Part shown: positions 42,563 to 51,782 of the stretch, in pieces
Position numbering within the stretch: the stretch's first letter is position 1
How the letters are laid out: each line of letters starts with the position of its first letter
From: Chryseobacterium sp. LAM-KRS1
GTDB lineage: Bacteria; Bacteroidota; Bacteroidia; Flavobacteriales; Weeksellaceae
NCBI RefSeq assembly: GCF_013184525.1
Contig: NZ_JAAOIZ010000003.1
Coordinates: 558,001-622,000 of the forward strand
Reading direction: 5' to 3'
DNA: 64,000 nt
Position numbers and translations under genes: made by a program
Notes under the pieces: model-generated
The model's input: the letters and a program-made list of their open reading frames with translations, nothing else
Database searches by the model: none
Told to the model about the DNA's origin: nothing

Positions 42563-44794
42563 ATGAAAATTAAACAATTATTTTATCTGGGAATCTTTAT
42601 GCTTTCCATTTCCCTGGGGAAAGCACAGGATTTTTTTACTACTATTAGTGAAAGATCCATTAAAGTAGATCCTAAAAGCAGAACGGTACAACCTGAAAAG
42701 TTCCTTACCTACAGCCTGGATGTCAATGGCATAAAGAGCTATTTCAGTACTGTTCCTGAACTAAAAGACAATGACCCTAAAGACAAAGCACCTATCATTG
42801 TCCTTCCAATGCCAGATGGTACAAAAGCAAAATTTAAAATCTGGAAATCTTCAGTGATGGCTCCCGAACTTGCTCAGAAGTTTCCACAGTTGGTTACCTT
42901 TACAGGGCAAGGAGTTGACGATCAATACGCTACTATAAAGCTGGATTTTACAGAGCTTGGATTTCATGCTCAGATAAAATCGATTGTAAATGGAGATACT
43001 TACATTGATCCTTACGCAAAAAACAACATCAACAATTATATCATTTATAAAAAAAATGATCTGATTGACAGAAAACCAAGAACTTGTGCAACCAAAGACG
43101 AAGATATTGTTCCTGAAAAAAAAAGCGTACAAAAAAGCGTTACTCCAAGCGTAGGTACTCAAATTAGAATTTTCAGATTTGCAGTAGCCTGTACCGGTGA
43201 GTATGCCCAAGCTGCAACAGGATTAACATCTCCCACGGTTGCTCAAACTCTTTCAGCTATTGTTACCTCAGTAAACAGGGTAAACGGAGTATACGAACAA
43301 GAGGTTGCGGTAAGGCTCATATTAATTCCCAATGAAACTAATATCATCTTTACAAATCCAACAACAGATCCTTTTACAGGTAATGATGACGCATATACTT
43401 TGATTGATGAAAGCCAGGCTCAGATTGATGCATTAATAGGCAATGCCAATTATGATATAGGACATACTTTCAGTACCGGAGGTGGTGGACTTGCCGGATT
43501 AGGAGTAATATGCAGTACAGGAAATAAAGGAAGCGGAATTACCGGATCTTCTAATCCTGTAGGAGATCCGTATGATATAGACTATGTTGCTCACGAAGTA
43601 GGACATCAGTTTGGAGGGCCACATACATTCAATGCAACAACAGGAAGTTGCGCGGGTAATCGAAGCGCTTCCAATGCTGTTGAACCAGGAAGTGGTGTTA
43701 CCATCATGGCTTATGCCGGTATTTGTGGGGCAACCAATAATCTGGCACCTAATAGTATTCCTACTTTTCATACCAAATCATTTCAATCAATCACTACAAA
43801 AGTTCAATCGACAAGCTGTCAGGTAACAACTCCGGTTACCAACACAGCACCTGTGGTGAATGCAGGAAACGATTACACAATTCCTAAAGGAACTCCGTTT
43901 AAATTAACAGGTTCTGCTACAGATGCGCAGAATAATGCGCTTACTTATTCATGGGAACAAAATGATGTAGGACCGGCAGGAAACTGGAATGCACCAACAG
44001 GTAATGCTGCTATATTCAGATCATTTTTACCGGTAACAGTTCCATACAGATACTTTCCAAAACTTACAGACGTAATCAACAACGTTACCACGAAAGGGGA
44101 AATCCTGCCTTCGTATGGAAGAACTATGGAATTCAGATTAACAGTAAGGGATAATAACGCAGGTTGTGCCGGAGTTGCTAATGATGACGCCATTATAACA
44201 GTAGATGGGAATTCTGGTCCGTTCACTGTTACAGCACCTATGACAGCCGTAAACTGGACAGGTAACTCCACCCAGACCATTACCTGGAACGTAGCAAACA
44301 CGACCGCTGCTCCCGTGAGCTGCGCTAATGTGAGTATTTTACTTTCAACAGACGGAGGTCTTACTTACCCAACGACGATCGTTGCTTCTACCGCTAACGA
44401 CGGTACAGAAACAATTACTATTCCTAATGTAAATACAACACAAGCCAGAATTATGGTTGCGGGACAAGGTAATGTATTTTATAATATCAATCCCGTAAAC
44501 TTCACCATTACTCAGAATCTGGCTGTCAATGAAGTAAATGGAACCAAAGATGCATTTGTAGTGTATCCTAATCCAAGTAAAGGAATTCTAAATATCAGGT
44601 TTACCAACTCTAATGAAAATTATGACATCATGATATATGATACGAGTGGAAGACTGGCATTCAGTCAATTGAACAATACATTAAATGCTGGTAAAATCGG
44701 CACTTTCAATTTAACTCACCTGATGACAGGAGATTATCTTATTAAGATTAAAACCAAAAACATAGAGAAAACCGTGAAATGGGTTAAAGAATAA
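42563..44794 (+). CDS. Secreted M12B-type zinc metalloprotease with type IX sorting domain
   Basis: A 743-aa exported protease. The signal peptide ends near LGKAQ (residue 22). A propeptide-like region follows to about 200, then a reprolysin-like catalytic domain with HEVGHQFGGPH (zinc ligands His344, His348, His354). A PKD/Ig-like domain (about 430-540, APVVNAGNDYTIPKG), another beta domain (about 550-650) and a C-terminal Por sorting domain (VYPNPSKGILNIRF to VKWVKE) complete it. It probably degrades extracellular proteins. The gene is monocistronic with its own terminator. Confidence 0.92.
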   Translation: MKIKQLFYLGIFMLSISLGKAQDFFTTISERSIKVDPKSRTVQPEKFLTYSLDVNGIKSYFSTVPELKDNDPKDKAPIIVLPMPDGTKAKFKIWKSSVMAPELAQKFPQLVTFTGQGVDDQYATIKLDFTELGFHAQIKSIVNGDTYIDPYAKNNINNYIIYKKNDLIDRKPRTCATKDEDIVPEKKSVQKSVTPSVGTQIRIFRFAVACTGEYAQAATGLTSPTVAQTLSAIVTSVNRVNGVYEQEVAVRLILIPNETNIIFTNPTTDPFTGNDDAYTLIDESQAQIDALIGNANYDIGHTFSTGGGGLAGLGVICSTGNKGSGITGSSNPVGDPYDIDYVAHEVGHQFGGPHTFNATTGSCAGNRSASNAVEPGSGVTIMAYAGICGATNNLAPNSIPTFHTKSFQSITTKVQSTSCQVTTPVTNTAPVVNAGNDYTIPKGTPFKLTGSATDAQNNALTYSWEQNDVGPAGNWNAPTGNAAIFRSFLPVTVPYRYFPKLTDVINNVTTKGEILPSYGRTMEFRLTVRDNNAGCAGVANDDAIITVDGNSGPFTVTAPMTAVNWTGNSTQTITWNVANTTAAPVSCANVSILLSTDGGLTYPTTIVASTANDGTETITIPNVNTTQARIMVAGQGNVFYNINPVNFTITQNLAVNEVNGTKDAFVVYPNPSKGILNIRFTNSNENYDIMIYDTSGRLAFSQLNNTLNAGKIGTFNLTHLMTGDYLIKIKTKNIEKTVKWVKE

Positions 44795-44819
44795 AAAGAT
44801 CTTACTCTGAGCTTAGTAT

Positions 44820-44851
44820 AAAAGGTTGTTTTCATTGTAAAACAACCTTTT
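44820..44851 (+). terminator. Terminator of the metalloprotease gene
   Basis: AAAAGGTTGTTTT pairs with AAAACAACCTTTT around a 6-base loop. Confidence 0.88.
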
Positions 44852-44895
44852 GCATTAAAAAAATAACAGGTATTTAATTCCGGTGATTACTAACT

Positions 44896-44929
44896 AAAAA
44901 AAGGCCTGAGTCAATTAGATCCAGGCTTT
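44896..44929 (-). terminator. Terminator of the AraC gene at 44935
   Basis: AAAGGCCTG pairs with CAGGCTTT (slightly imperfect) around a 13-base loop, with U-rich sequence on the minus transcript. Confidence 0.75.
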
Positions 44930-44934
44930 CTATT

Positions 44935-45744
44935 TTAAAATCCGCCAATTTTACTCGGTGATAATCCATACTGTTTTTTAAATGCAAATGAGAAGTGAGA
45001 AAGATCTTCAAAACCGAGATCCATATAGATATCCGAAGCCATTCTTCCTTTTTCAGCAAGAAGATAATGTGCTTCCTGAAGTCTTTTTTGCAAGAGCCAT
45101 TTTCCAGGAGTTTTTCCAAATATTTTTTCAAAATCCCGCTTAAAGGTAGCCAGGCTTCGTCCCGTGAGATAAGCAAAGCGGTCGAGATTTACATTAAAAT
45201 GATAATTTTTACTCATGAACGCTTCAATATCTATTTTTCCAGGCTCATTAAAATCAAATAGAACATCTTTTAATTCTGGATTTTCCTGAAGTAACAGAAG
45301 AATTGCTTCTTTAATTTTGAGTTCGACCATTCGTGGATCTGAAAGCTGCCCGGACTTCTGATACATCATTAGAGCATCCATATATGTTTTCAGTTGAGGG
45401 CTCGAGTCAAATACAACTAAAGAGTTCGTAGAACATTTTTTTTCAGAAGCCACATCATAAGCAAGACTGAAATCCTGCAAGGTCTGCTGGTCCAGATGAA
45501 TGGATAATGATTGGAATTCACCACCGGGAGGGGGTTGTTTCGTAAACTTTAAAAGTTGATTGCGCTTCAGAAAACGTATGGAACCTTTTTCGGACCGGTA
45601 GTCATTGACCCCATCACTTAAAATTAAATCTCCGGCAACCTGATAGCTGATTACATGATCGGATACAAAATGCTCTCCCTGCCTGCTCAACTGAACATAA
45701 CAGGAATACACAATATTTCCGTAATCTTGCCTTGTGGTTTTCAT
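44935..45744 (-). CDS. AraC family transcriptional regulator (ExsA-like N-terminus)
   Basis: A 269-aa regulator. Residues about 20-130 form a cupin-like sensor (LILSDGVNDYRSEKGSIRFL). The C-terminal AraC domain has FAYLTGRSLATFKRDFEKIF and MDLGFEDLSHFSFAFKKQYG. It differs from the other two AraC proteins in the window. It lies 86 bp downstream of a short-chain dehydrogenase on the same strand, with its own terminator-separated promoter, and forms one arm of the mirror-image cluster. Confidence 0.9.
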   Translation of the reverse strand: MKTTRQDYGNIVYSCYVQLSRQGEHFVSDHVISYQVAGDLILSDGVNDYRSEKGSIRFLKRNQLLKFTKQPPPGGEFQSLSIHLDQQTLQDFSLAYDVASEKKCSTNSLVVFDSSPQLKTYMDALMMYQKSGQLSDPRMVELKIKEAILLLLQENPELKDVLFDFNEPGKIDIEAFMSKNYHFNVNLDRFAYLTGRSLATFKRDFEKIFGKTPGKWLLQKRLQEAHYLLAEKGRMASDIYMDLGFEDLSHFSFAFKKQYGLSPSKIGGF

Positions 45745-45751
45745 TTCATTA

Positions 45752-45759
45752 CAAATATA
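45752..45759 (-). promoter_or_regulatory. -7 element of the AraC gene at 44935
   Basis: CAAATATA on the plus strand gives TATATTTG on the minus strand, only 7 bp before the ATG. The transcript would be nearly leaderless. Confidence 0.55.
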
Positions 45760-45786
45760 ATAAAGGATCTTCAGAATAAATTAATA

Positions 45787-45817
45787 AATAAGTGCAAGTA
45801 TTTCTCTTGCACTTATT
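45787..45817 (-). terminator. Terminator of the first short-chain dehydrogenase
   Basis: AATAAGTGCAAG pairs perfectly with CTTGCACTTATT around a 7-base loop, between the dehydrogenase and the AraC gene. Confidence 0.82.
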
Positions 45818-45830
45818 GAAGATTTGGACA

Positions 45831-46727
45831 TTAATCCAAACGAATTCCTTTTTTAGCTAAAAACTGTTTCCCTTCTTCCGAATGCAACACATTTACCGCT
45901 TCATCATGATCGGTTGAAATACTTACATCGCGCCATTGCTCAAATTCTTTCTTCCTGTTTTGATCTGCACTTTGAAGGATAGCTGCAGCTTCACTTCCTA
46001 AAACCAAATGCATGGGTGGTGAAGGATGATCAACCAGGTCAACCATTACTTTTGCAGCCTTTGCCGGATCACCCATCGGAAGAAATTTTCCGGAAGTTAA
46101 ATATTCTTTGATGCTGCCTACTGTTTCTTCATAACCCTCCACATCTTTAGCAAAACTCATAGAAGCTCCGGCCCAATCAGTTCTGAATCCTCCGGGCTCA
46201 ATAGAAGTCACTTTAATTCCTAAAGGCAAAACTTCCTTGCTTAGAGACTCTGAAAAACCAGCGAGACCAAATTTTGCCGCCTGGTAAATAGACAAGCCAG
46301 CATTCCCTACTCTTCCTCCTACTGAGCTTATTTGCAAAATATGTCCGGATCGTTGCTTACGCATATAAGGCAATACTGCTCTTGTCACCTCAATAGGTGC
46401 AAATAAGTTAACTTCCAGCTGGCTTCTCACCTGCTCATCGGTAAACGCTTCTGCAGCTCCTGTAATTCCAAAACCGGCATTATTCACTAAAACATCAATT
46501 CTTCCAAAATGATCAACCGCTTCCTTAACCGCTGAATGAATCTGCTCCTTTACCTGAACATCAAGTTTTACTAATAATAACTGTGAAGAGTATTCCTCTA
46601 ATAAACCTTTTAATATTTCGGGGTTTCTGGCTGTAGCCACCACGTAATCTCCATGTAATAATACTGCTTCCAAAAGACTTTTTCCAAGACCTTTTGAACT
46701 TCCTGTTATAAACCAAACTTTTTTCAT
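45831..46727 (-). CDS. Short-chain dehydrogenase/reductase (SDR 1)
   Basis: A 298-aa classical SDR with the cofactor motif TGSSKGLGKSLL (TGxxxGxG), NNAG (LVNNAGFG), catalytic Ser in ISSVGG and YQAAK for the Tyr-Lys pair. The C-terminal extension (residues about 230-298) is typical of the group often annotated as SDR with unknown substrate. It is transcribed away from a second SDR across a 209-bp shared region and is followed by an AraC gene. Confidence 0.93.
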   Translation of the reverse strand: MKKVWFITGSSKGLGKSLLEAVLLHGDYVVATARNPEILKGLLEEYSSQLLLVKLDVQVKEQIHSAVKEAVDHFGRIDVLVNNAGFGITGAAEAFTDEQVRSQLEVNLFAPIEVTRAVLPYMRKQRSGHILQISSVGGRVGNAGLSIYQAAKFGLAGFSESLSKEVLPLGIKVTSIEPGGFRTDWAGASMSFAKDVEGYEETVGSIKEYLTSGKFLPMGDPAKAAKVMVDLVDHPSPPMHLVLGSEAAAILQSADQNRKKEFEQWRDVSISTDHDEAVNVLHSEEGKQFLAKKGIRLD

Positions 46728-46783
46728 TGTCTTTTATTTTAATTTTATTGAGACAAAGTTCCGCCAAACCGGATAACATTCAT

Positions 46784-46816
46784 TTTGTTAAAAAGCTCAA
46801 ATACACTTTGTTAAAA
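46784..46816. promoter_or_regulatory. Direct repeat in the SDR1/SDR2 divergent promoter
   Basis: TTTGTTAAAA occurs at 46784-46793 and again at 46807-46816, a 23-bp spacing that is about two helical turns. AraC regulators typically bind direct repeats of this sort. It lies between the two divergent dehydrogenases and is a candidate binding site for one of the flanking AraC proteins. Confidence 0.5.
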
Positions 46817-46900
46817 CAATCATTTATTGCCATTCCCATTGCATGTATTTTTGTGCTATTATTCAGCTGAAATGAGCTAGTTATCTACACCTCCCCTCAA

Positions 46901-46908
46901 TAAATTTG
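46901..46908 (+). promoter_or_regulatory. -7 element of SDR 2
   Basis: TAAATTTG, an exact TAnnTTTG, 29 bp before the ATG. Confidence 0.6.
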
Positions 46909-46936
46909 TATCATTAAATAATGTAAATACAAAATC

Positions 46937-47761
46937 ATGAGTAAAACAATTTTTATTACAGGAGCGTCCAAAGGGTTTGGAAAATTATGGACAGAAGCAC
47001 TTTTAGAACGCGGAGATAATGTGGCAGCCACTGCCAGGAATATTTCTGCCTTGGATGATCTTAAAAAAAAATATGGAGATCAGATTCTCCCATTAAAACT
47101 GGACGTAAACAACCGTCAGGATGTTTTTGATACTGTAAATACTATAGAAAAACACTTCGGAAGTATTGACGTTCTGATCAACAATGCCGGCTTTGGACTA
47201 TTTGGGACAGTAGAAGAAACTACAGAACAACAAGCCAGAGAACAAATGGAGACTAATTTCTTCGGTTCACTATGGGTAACCCAGGCTGTATTACCAGTAA
47301 TGAGAAAACAGAAAAGTGGTCACATCATTCAGATTTCCAGCTTCCTAGGCTTGACTACATTACCTTTACTGGGTCTCTATAATGCTTCTAAATTCGCAAT
47401 TGAAGGATTAACGGAAACTATAGGAACGGAAACAGCCCATCTGGGAATCAAAACGACATTAATAGAGCCCAACGGATATGCTACAGACTGGGCAGGAGCT
47501 TCGGCGGTACAAACTCCATCTGATATTTTCGATTACAACCCTGTAAGAGAAGAATTCGCCAAATCAGGAGATAATCCTGACATCTGGGGAAAACCAGAAG
47601 CTACAATACAACCTATAGTAGATATTATTGATTCCGTAAACCCACCAAAACGTTTACTGCTTGGCAAAATAGCATACCACACAATGAATCAGGTATACAG
47701 AGACCGCCTTGAAGATATTGAAAACTGGAAAGAAGTGAGCGTTAGGGCACACGGCTACTAA
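46937..47761 (+). CDS. Short-chain dehydrogenase/reductase (SDR 2)
   Basis: A 274-aa classical SDR. The cofactor motif is TGASKGFGKLWT, followed by NNAG (LINNAGFG), ISSFLG (Ser) and YNASK (Tyr-Lys). It is clearly related to SDR 1 (both read GSIDVLINNAGFG or equivalent, then VLPxMRKQxSGHIxQISS). The substrate is unknown. It is divergent from SDR 1 and followed by an AraC gene past a hairpin. Confidence 0.93.
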   Translation: MSKTIFITGASKGFGKLWTEALLERGDNVAATARNISALDDLKKKYGDQILPLKLDVNNRQDVFDTVNTIEKHFGSIDVLINNAGFGLFGTVEETTEQQAREQMETNFFGSLWVTQAVLPVMRKQKSGHIIQISSFLGLTTLPLLGLYNASKFAIEGLTETIGTETAHLGIKTTLIEPNGYATDWAGASAVQTPSDIFDYNPVREEFAKSGDNPDIWGKPEATIQPIVDIIDSVNPPKRLLLGKIAYHTMNQVYRDRLEDIENWKEVSVRAHGY

Positions 47762-47792
47762 TAATATATTGTACCTCTTAATTGACAAATTC

Positions 47793-47827
47793 AATAATCT
47801 GCAGATAGATCCTGTCTGCAGATTATT
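47793..47827 (+). terminator. Terminator between SDR 2 and its AraC gene
   Basis: AATAATCTGCAGA (47793-47805) pairs perfectly with TCTGCAGATTATT (47815-47827). The T-tract is short, so some read-through into the AraC gene is possible. Confidence 0.75.
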
Positions 47828-47850
47828 GTAAATTAGTTTTTTGAAATCTG

Positions 47851-48744
47851 ATGAAACATTATAATACTCTTACCGAACTTCATTCAGAAAGCAACTGGGA
47901 AGCTCCACAGCACCCTCTTTTGGGCATCGTGGGATGCTTATCCGGATGCACGATGGGAAACCGGGAGTTCACCACAGACTGTTACATGGTCGCCTTCAAG
48001 AAAATCAAATCCGGAATTTTTATGTACGGACGTACACCTTATGATCATGACAATGGCTGTCTTTTTTTTACAAAACCAAGGCAGGTCATTGAGATGAGAG
48101 ACCTGGAGTTCGAGGAACAAGGATTCATGTTGCTCATCCATGAAGACTATCTTAAAGGACATGAGCTGCATAAAGCTATTGAACAATACAGCTACTTTGA
48201 TTACGAAGTTACTGAAGCCCTTCACCTTTCTCCAAAGGAAGAGCAAAATATCATTGAACTTCATGATAAGATTAATAATGAATATAGAAATAACCCTGAT
48301 GAATACAGCAGAGAGATTATATTAAGCCACCTTTCAACAATTCTGAAATACGCACAACGGTATTATAAAAGACAGTTTATAGAACGGGAACAGATCACCG
48401 GAAAAATGGCATCAAGATTTAATGATGCTCTAAAAAATTATATCCATAATGGCCATTTAAAAAAGGATAGCGGACTACCCAATGTCACCCAATTGGCCAG
48501 CCAGCTTTCTGTTTCCCCCAGATACCTGAGTGATCTTCTAAAACAGGAAACAGGTAAAACAGCCATGGAACTAATCCACATCTTTTTGATTTCAGAAGCT
48601 AAAAACCTTTTAAGACTGGGTGAAAAAGGTGTTTCGGAAATTGCCTATGAATTGGGATTTGAAAATGCATCTTATTTTACCCGCCTTTTTAAAAAGCAAA
48701 CCGGAATGAAGCCTTTAGAATTTAAAAAACTGCAGATTAATTAA
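47851..48744 (+). CDS. AraC family transcriptional regulator
   Basis: A 297-aa regulator with an N-terminal cupin-like sensor (about 40-130) and a C-terminal AraC domain. The two helix-turn-helices are visible as LASQLSVSPRYLSDLLKQE and IAYELGFENASYFTRLFKKQ. It is similar in organisation and in several motifs to the regulator at 1910-2812. It lies downstream of SDR 2 and is a candidate regulator of it. ATG 47851 follows the SDR 2 terminator by 23 bp. Confidence 0.9.
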   Translation: MKHYNTLTELHSESNWEAPQHPLLGIVGCLSGCTMGNREFTTDCYMVAFKKIKSGIFMYGRTPYDHDNGCLFFTKPRQVIEMRDLEFEEQGFMLLIHEDYLKGHELHKAIEQYSYFDYEVTEALHLSPKEEQNIIELHDKINNEYRNNPDEYSREIILSHLSTILKYAQRYYKRQFIEREQITGKMASRFNDALKNYIHNGHLKKDSGLPNVTQLASQLSVSPRYLSDLLKQETGKTAMELIHIFLISEAKNLLRLGEKGVSEIAYELGFENASYFTRLFKKQTGMKPLEFKKLQIN

Positions 48745-49004
48745 TCTCAACTATTCTATAAAACTTCAGTCTCTCAGAATAACAATAAAAGCTGAATATA
48801 CAGCATCAAAAGAACGAAATCCCATCCCCGGATAAATGCATAAGTTTCAAAACCATGTTGTTCACTCTATGATTAATTTCATCTTCTGCTGAGCATACTA
48901 ATTATAAACACCTGAAAACGAAAACACTATATCCCATCCTGATAAAATACGGATAGTCTATCCACAAAAAAGACTAAAAAAATGTTTTATCGTAAAGAAT
49001 TTTA

Positions 49005-49012
49005 TATATTTG
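49005..49012 (+). promoter_or_regulatory. -7 element of the acpP operon
   Basis: TATATTTG, an exact TAnnTTTG, 32 bp before the acpP ATG. The 299-base gap upstream (48745-49043) shows no gene. Confidence 0.7.
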
Positions 49013-49043
49013 CACCATCTAACAATTAAAAAAATAATTTACT

Positions 49044-49283
49044 ATGTCAGACATTGCATCAAGAGTAAAAGCTATCATCGCTGATAAGCTTGACGTTGAA
49101 GAAACAGAGGTAACTCCTGAAGCTAGCTTCACTAACGATTTAGGAGCTGATTCACTGGATACAGTTGAACTTATCATGGAATTTGAAAAAGAATTCAATA
49201 TTCAAATCCCTGATGATCAAGCTGAAAAAATTACTACTGTAGGGCACGCTATCGCTTATATCGAAGAAGTAGTAAATAAATAA
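49044..49283 (+). CDS. acpP: Acyl carrier protein
   Basis: A 79-aa acidic four-helix carrier for fatty acid synthesis. The phosphopantetheine site is Ser37 in [12 protein letters not shown]. The length is typical. It is first in the acpP-fabF-rnc operon, a conserved order in many bacteria. Confidence 0.98.
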   Translation: MSDIASRVKAIIADKLDVEETEVTPEASFTNDLGADSLDTVELIMEFEKEFNIQIPDDQAEKITTVGHAIAYIEEVVNK

Positions 49284-49315
49284 TATTCTTCAACAAAGGA
49301 AAATTTAAAAAGTTT

Positions 49316-50560
49316 ATGGAATTAAAAAGAGTAGTTGTAACCGGTTTTGGAGCAATAACACCGATTGGAAATAATGCGAAGGAATACTGGGGAAATCTTG
49401 TTAAAGGTGAGAGCGGTGCAGCTCCGATTACTCTTTTTGATGCCACAAACTTCAAGACAAAATTCGCTTGCGAAGTCAAGAATTTCGATCCGTTGCAACA
49501 TTTCGATAAGAAAGAAGCAAAAAAAATGGACCGAAATACCCAGCTTGGGCTTGTAGCTGCAAGAGAAGCTGTAGAACATTCCAGAATTATCGAAGATTCT
49601 GTTGATAAAAACAGAGTTGGTGTAATCTGGGGTTCCGGGATCGGTGGTTTGGAAACTTTTGAAACAGAAGTTTTAGGATGGGCGAATACGGATATTCCAA
49701 GATTCAACCCCTTCTTTATTCCAAAGATGATCGCGGATATTACGCCTGGACACATCTCTATTGAGTATGGTTTCCACGGACCTAATTATACTACTGTATC
49801 TGCGTGTGCTTCTTCTGCAAATGCACTAATCGACGCTAAAATGCTAATCCAATTAGGGAAAGCAGATGTTATTGTATGTGGTGGCTCTGAAGCCGCTGTT
49901 ACAGCGAGTGGTGTGGGCGGATTTAATGCTATGATGGCACTTTCAACGAGAAATGATGATCCGAAAACAGCTTCAAGACCTTTTGATAAAGACAGAGATG
50001 GCTTTGTATTGGGTGAAGGAGCAGGATGTATTATTCTTGAAGAATATGAACATGCAGTAAAAAGGGGCGCAACAATTTATGCAGAATTAAAAGGAGGCGG
50101 TCTGAGTGCAGATGCACATCACATGACAGCACCTCATCCTGAAGGTTTAGGAGCTTATCTGGTAATGAAAAGTTGCCTGGAAGATGCAGGGTTAACTGCT
50201 GATGAAGTAGACCATATCAATATGCATGGTACGTCTACTCCATTAGGAGACATTGCAGAATCCAACGCAATTTCAAGATTACTTGGAGAGCATGCTTACG
50301 ACATTCAGATTAATTCTACAAAATCAATGACAGGACACCTTTTAGGGGCGGCCGGTGTAATTGAGGCTATTGCTGCTTTAGGAACTATTATTCATGGTAT
50401 TGTTCCTCCTACCATTAATCATTTTACTGATGATGAAAATATCGACAGCAGACTTAATTTTACATTTAATGAAGCTGTGAAAAAAGATGTAAAAGTAGCC
50501 ATGAGCAATACTTTTGGATTTGGTGGGCACAATGCCTGCGTTCTGTTTATGAAAATCTAA
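49316..50560 (+). CDS. fabF: 3-oxoacyl-ACP synthase II
   Basis: A 414-aa condensing enzyme that elongates acyl-ACP with malonyl-ACP. The thiolase fold carries Cys164 in VSACASSANAL, His in HGTSTPLGD and His in GHLLGAAG, the Cys-His-His triad. It lies 32 bp after acpP and 9 bp before rnc. Confidence 0.98.
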   Translation: MELKRVVVTGFGAITPIGNNAKEYWGNLVKGESGAAPITLFDATNFKTKFACEVKNFDPLQHFDKKEAKKMDRNTQLGLVAAREAVEHSRIIEDSVDKNRVGVIWGSGIGGLETFETEVLGWANTDIPRFNPFFIPKMIADITPGHISIEYGFHGPNYTTVSACASSANALIDAKMLIQLGKADVIVCGGSEAAVTASGVGGFNAMMALSTRNDDPKTASRPFDKDRDGFVLGEGAGCIILEEYEHAVKRGATIYAELKGGGLSADAHHMTAPHPEGLGAYLVMKSCLEDAGLTADEVDHINMHGTSTPLGDIAESNAISRLLGEHAYDIQINSTKSMTGHLLGAAGVIEAIAALGTIIHGIVPPTINHFTDDENIDSRLNFTFNEAVKKDVKVAMSNTFGFGGHNACVLFMKI

Positions 50561-50569
50561 ATTTACTGA

Positions 50570-51331
50570 ATGGAGTTACAGAAATACTTTTCTAAATTCC
50601 TTCTCAAACAAAGAAAAAGAAAATTATCGGAGAGAGACTATTTCCTTAGTACCGAGCTAAATAAACTGCTGGGTTCTGAGATACAAAATGTTGCGCTTTA
50701 CCGGGAAGCTTTTTCTTTGAAAAATTCTTCTAAAAATCAAGACAGCAATTACGAAAGACTTGAATTCTTAGGAGATTCCGTTTTGGGTACAATTATTTCT
50801 TGTCATTTGTTCCAGACTTATCCTCAAGCGAATGAAGGATATCTTACACAAATGAAATCTAAGATTGTTAATAGGAAAAATCTTAATAAATTAGGGGAAG
50901 ATTTAAAGCTTACAGATCTTTTAATTAAACAAAATTCTGTAGCTTTAGGTGAAAATATCTCCGGAAATTTATTTGAGGCATTAATCGGTGCTGTTTATTT
51001 AGACTTCCAATATGACACCTGTAAAAAGATCATTTTGGAACGTTTGCTGACGCCATCTGAAATTAATAAGCTCGAAAATAAAATTGTGAGCTATAAAGGC
51101 CTTCTTCTGGAATGGAGCCAGAAGAAAAAAGTAAATATAAAATATGAAACCTGTGAAGAAACTCAGGGGAATAAATCAATCGTTTTTCGTTGCCACGTCT
51201 GGCTCGGAGAAGAGAAGATAGCCAATGCCACTGAAACTTCAAAAAAGAAAGCCGAAGAAAAAGCAGCACAACGAGCATTTTATATTTTAAACAAAAAAGA
51301 GAACATACTTGGAAATTCAAAAACTTTATGA
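50570..51331 (+). CDS. rnc: Ribonuclease III
   Basis: A 253-aa endonuclease for double-stranded RNA. The catalytic signature is ERLEFLGDSVLGTIIS with a second acidic site at NLFEALIGAVYLD. The C-terminal double-stranded RNA-binding domain (about 172-240) has TSKKKAEEKAAQRAFYIL. An approximately 30-residue N-terminal extension precedes the catalytic domain, as is common in Bacteroidetes. Its end overlaps the next gene by 23 bases. Confidence 0.97.
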   Translation: MELQKYFSKFLLKQRKRKLSERDYFLSTELNKLLGSEIQNVALYREAFSLKNSSKNQDSNYERLEFLGDSVLGTIISCHLFQTYPQANEGYLTQMKSKIVNRKNLNKLGEDLKLTDLLIKQNSVALGENISGNLFEALIGAVYLDFQYDTCKKIILERLLTPSEINKLENKIVSYKGLLLEWSQKKKVNIKYETCEETQGNKSIVFRCHVWLGEEKIANATETSKKKAEEKAAQRAFYILNKKENILGNSKTL

Positions 51332-51782
51332 TCACGACGATATAGAATTTGAAGATATTGCCATCGGATTGGTAAGATTAGCAAAAAATGTATTCGATCA
51401 TGAATTTTTTTTCAAAATAAATCAAAATAACGATCTTAAATTTTCAAGGATAGACGACCTCGTCTTTCACGGATCATATTATGACTATTATTTCTCAAGA
51501 TTCGAGGGTTATCACAAGTTTTCAAAGACTTACTTTACTTTCATTTCCAACAAATCCTGTGAAAGTAGACAAAAAAAAATACAAACTGAGCTCTTCGCAG
51601 AAGAAGAAAATATTAAATTTTTATTAAATAATCAGGTAGATGTAGAATATATTCTGCATAGTTCGGAACAATTTCCTGATTTTTCCGTAATTTTGCTCCC
51701 TGAAAATCTTGTGTTTCCAATTCAAGATTATACATTGAGTTCTGAAGAGGAACTATATCAAATTATCCAGTATTATGAATAA
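51309..51782 (+). CDS. IPExxxVDY-family protein (divergent motif)
   Basis: A 157-aa protein of unknown function. The only workable start is TTG at 51309, inside rnc, because the frame has no ATG near its beginning. The location between rnc and pyk, and the wording of the fold, match the flavobacterial IPExxxVDY family. Here the motif region reads LNNQVDVEY, keeping only the Val and Tyr. It overlaps rnc by 23 bases and pyk by 8, so translation is probably coupled. A structural or accessory role is possible but unknown. Confidence 0.7.
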   Translation: MEIQKLYDHDDIEFEDIAIGLVRLAKNVFDHEFFFKINQNNDLKFSRIDDLVFHGSYYDYYFSRFEGYHKFSKTYFTFISNKSCESRQKKIQTELFAEEENIKFLLNNQVDVEYILHSSEQFPDFSVILLPENLVFPIQDYTLSSEEELYQIIQYYE

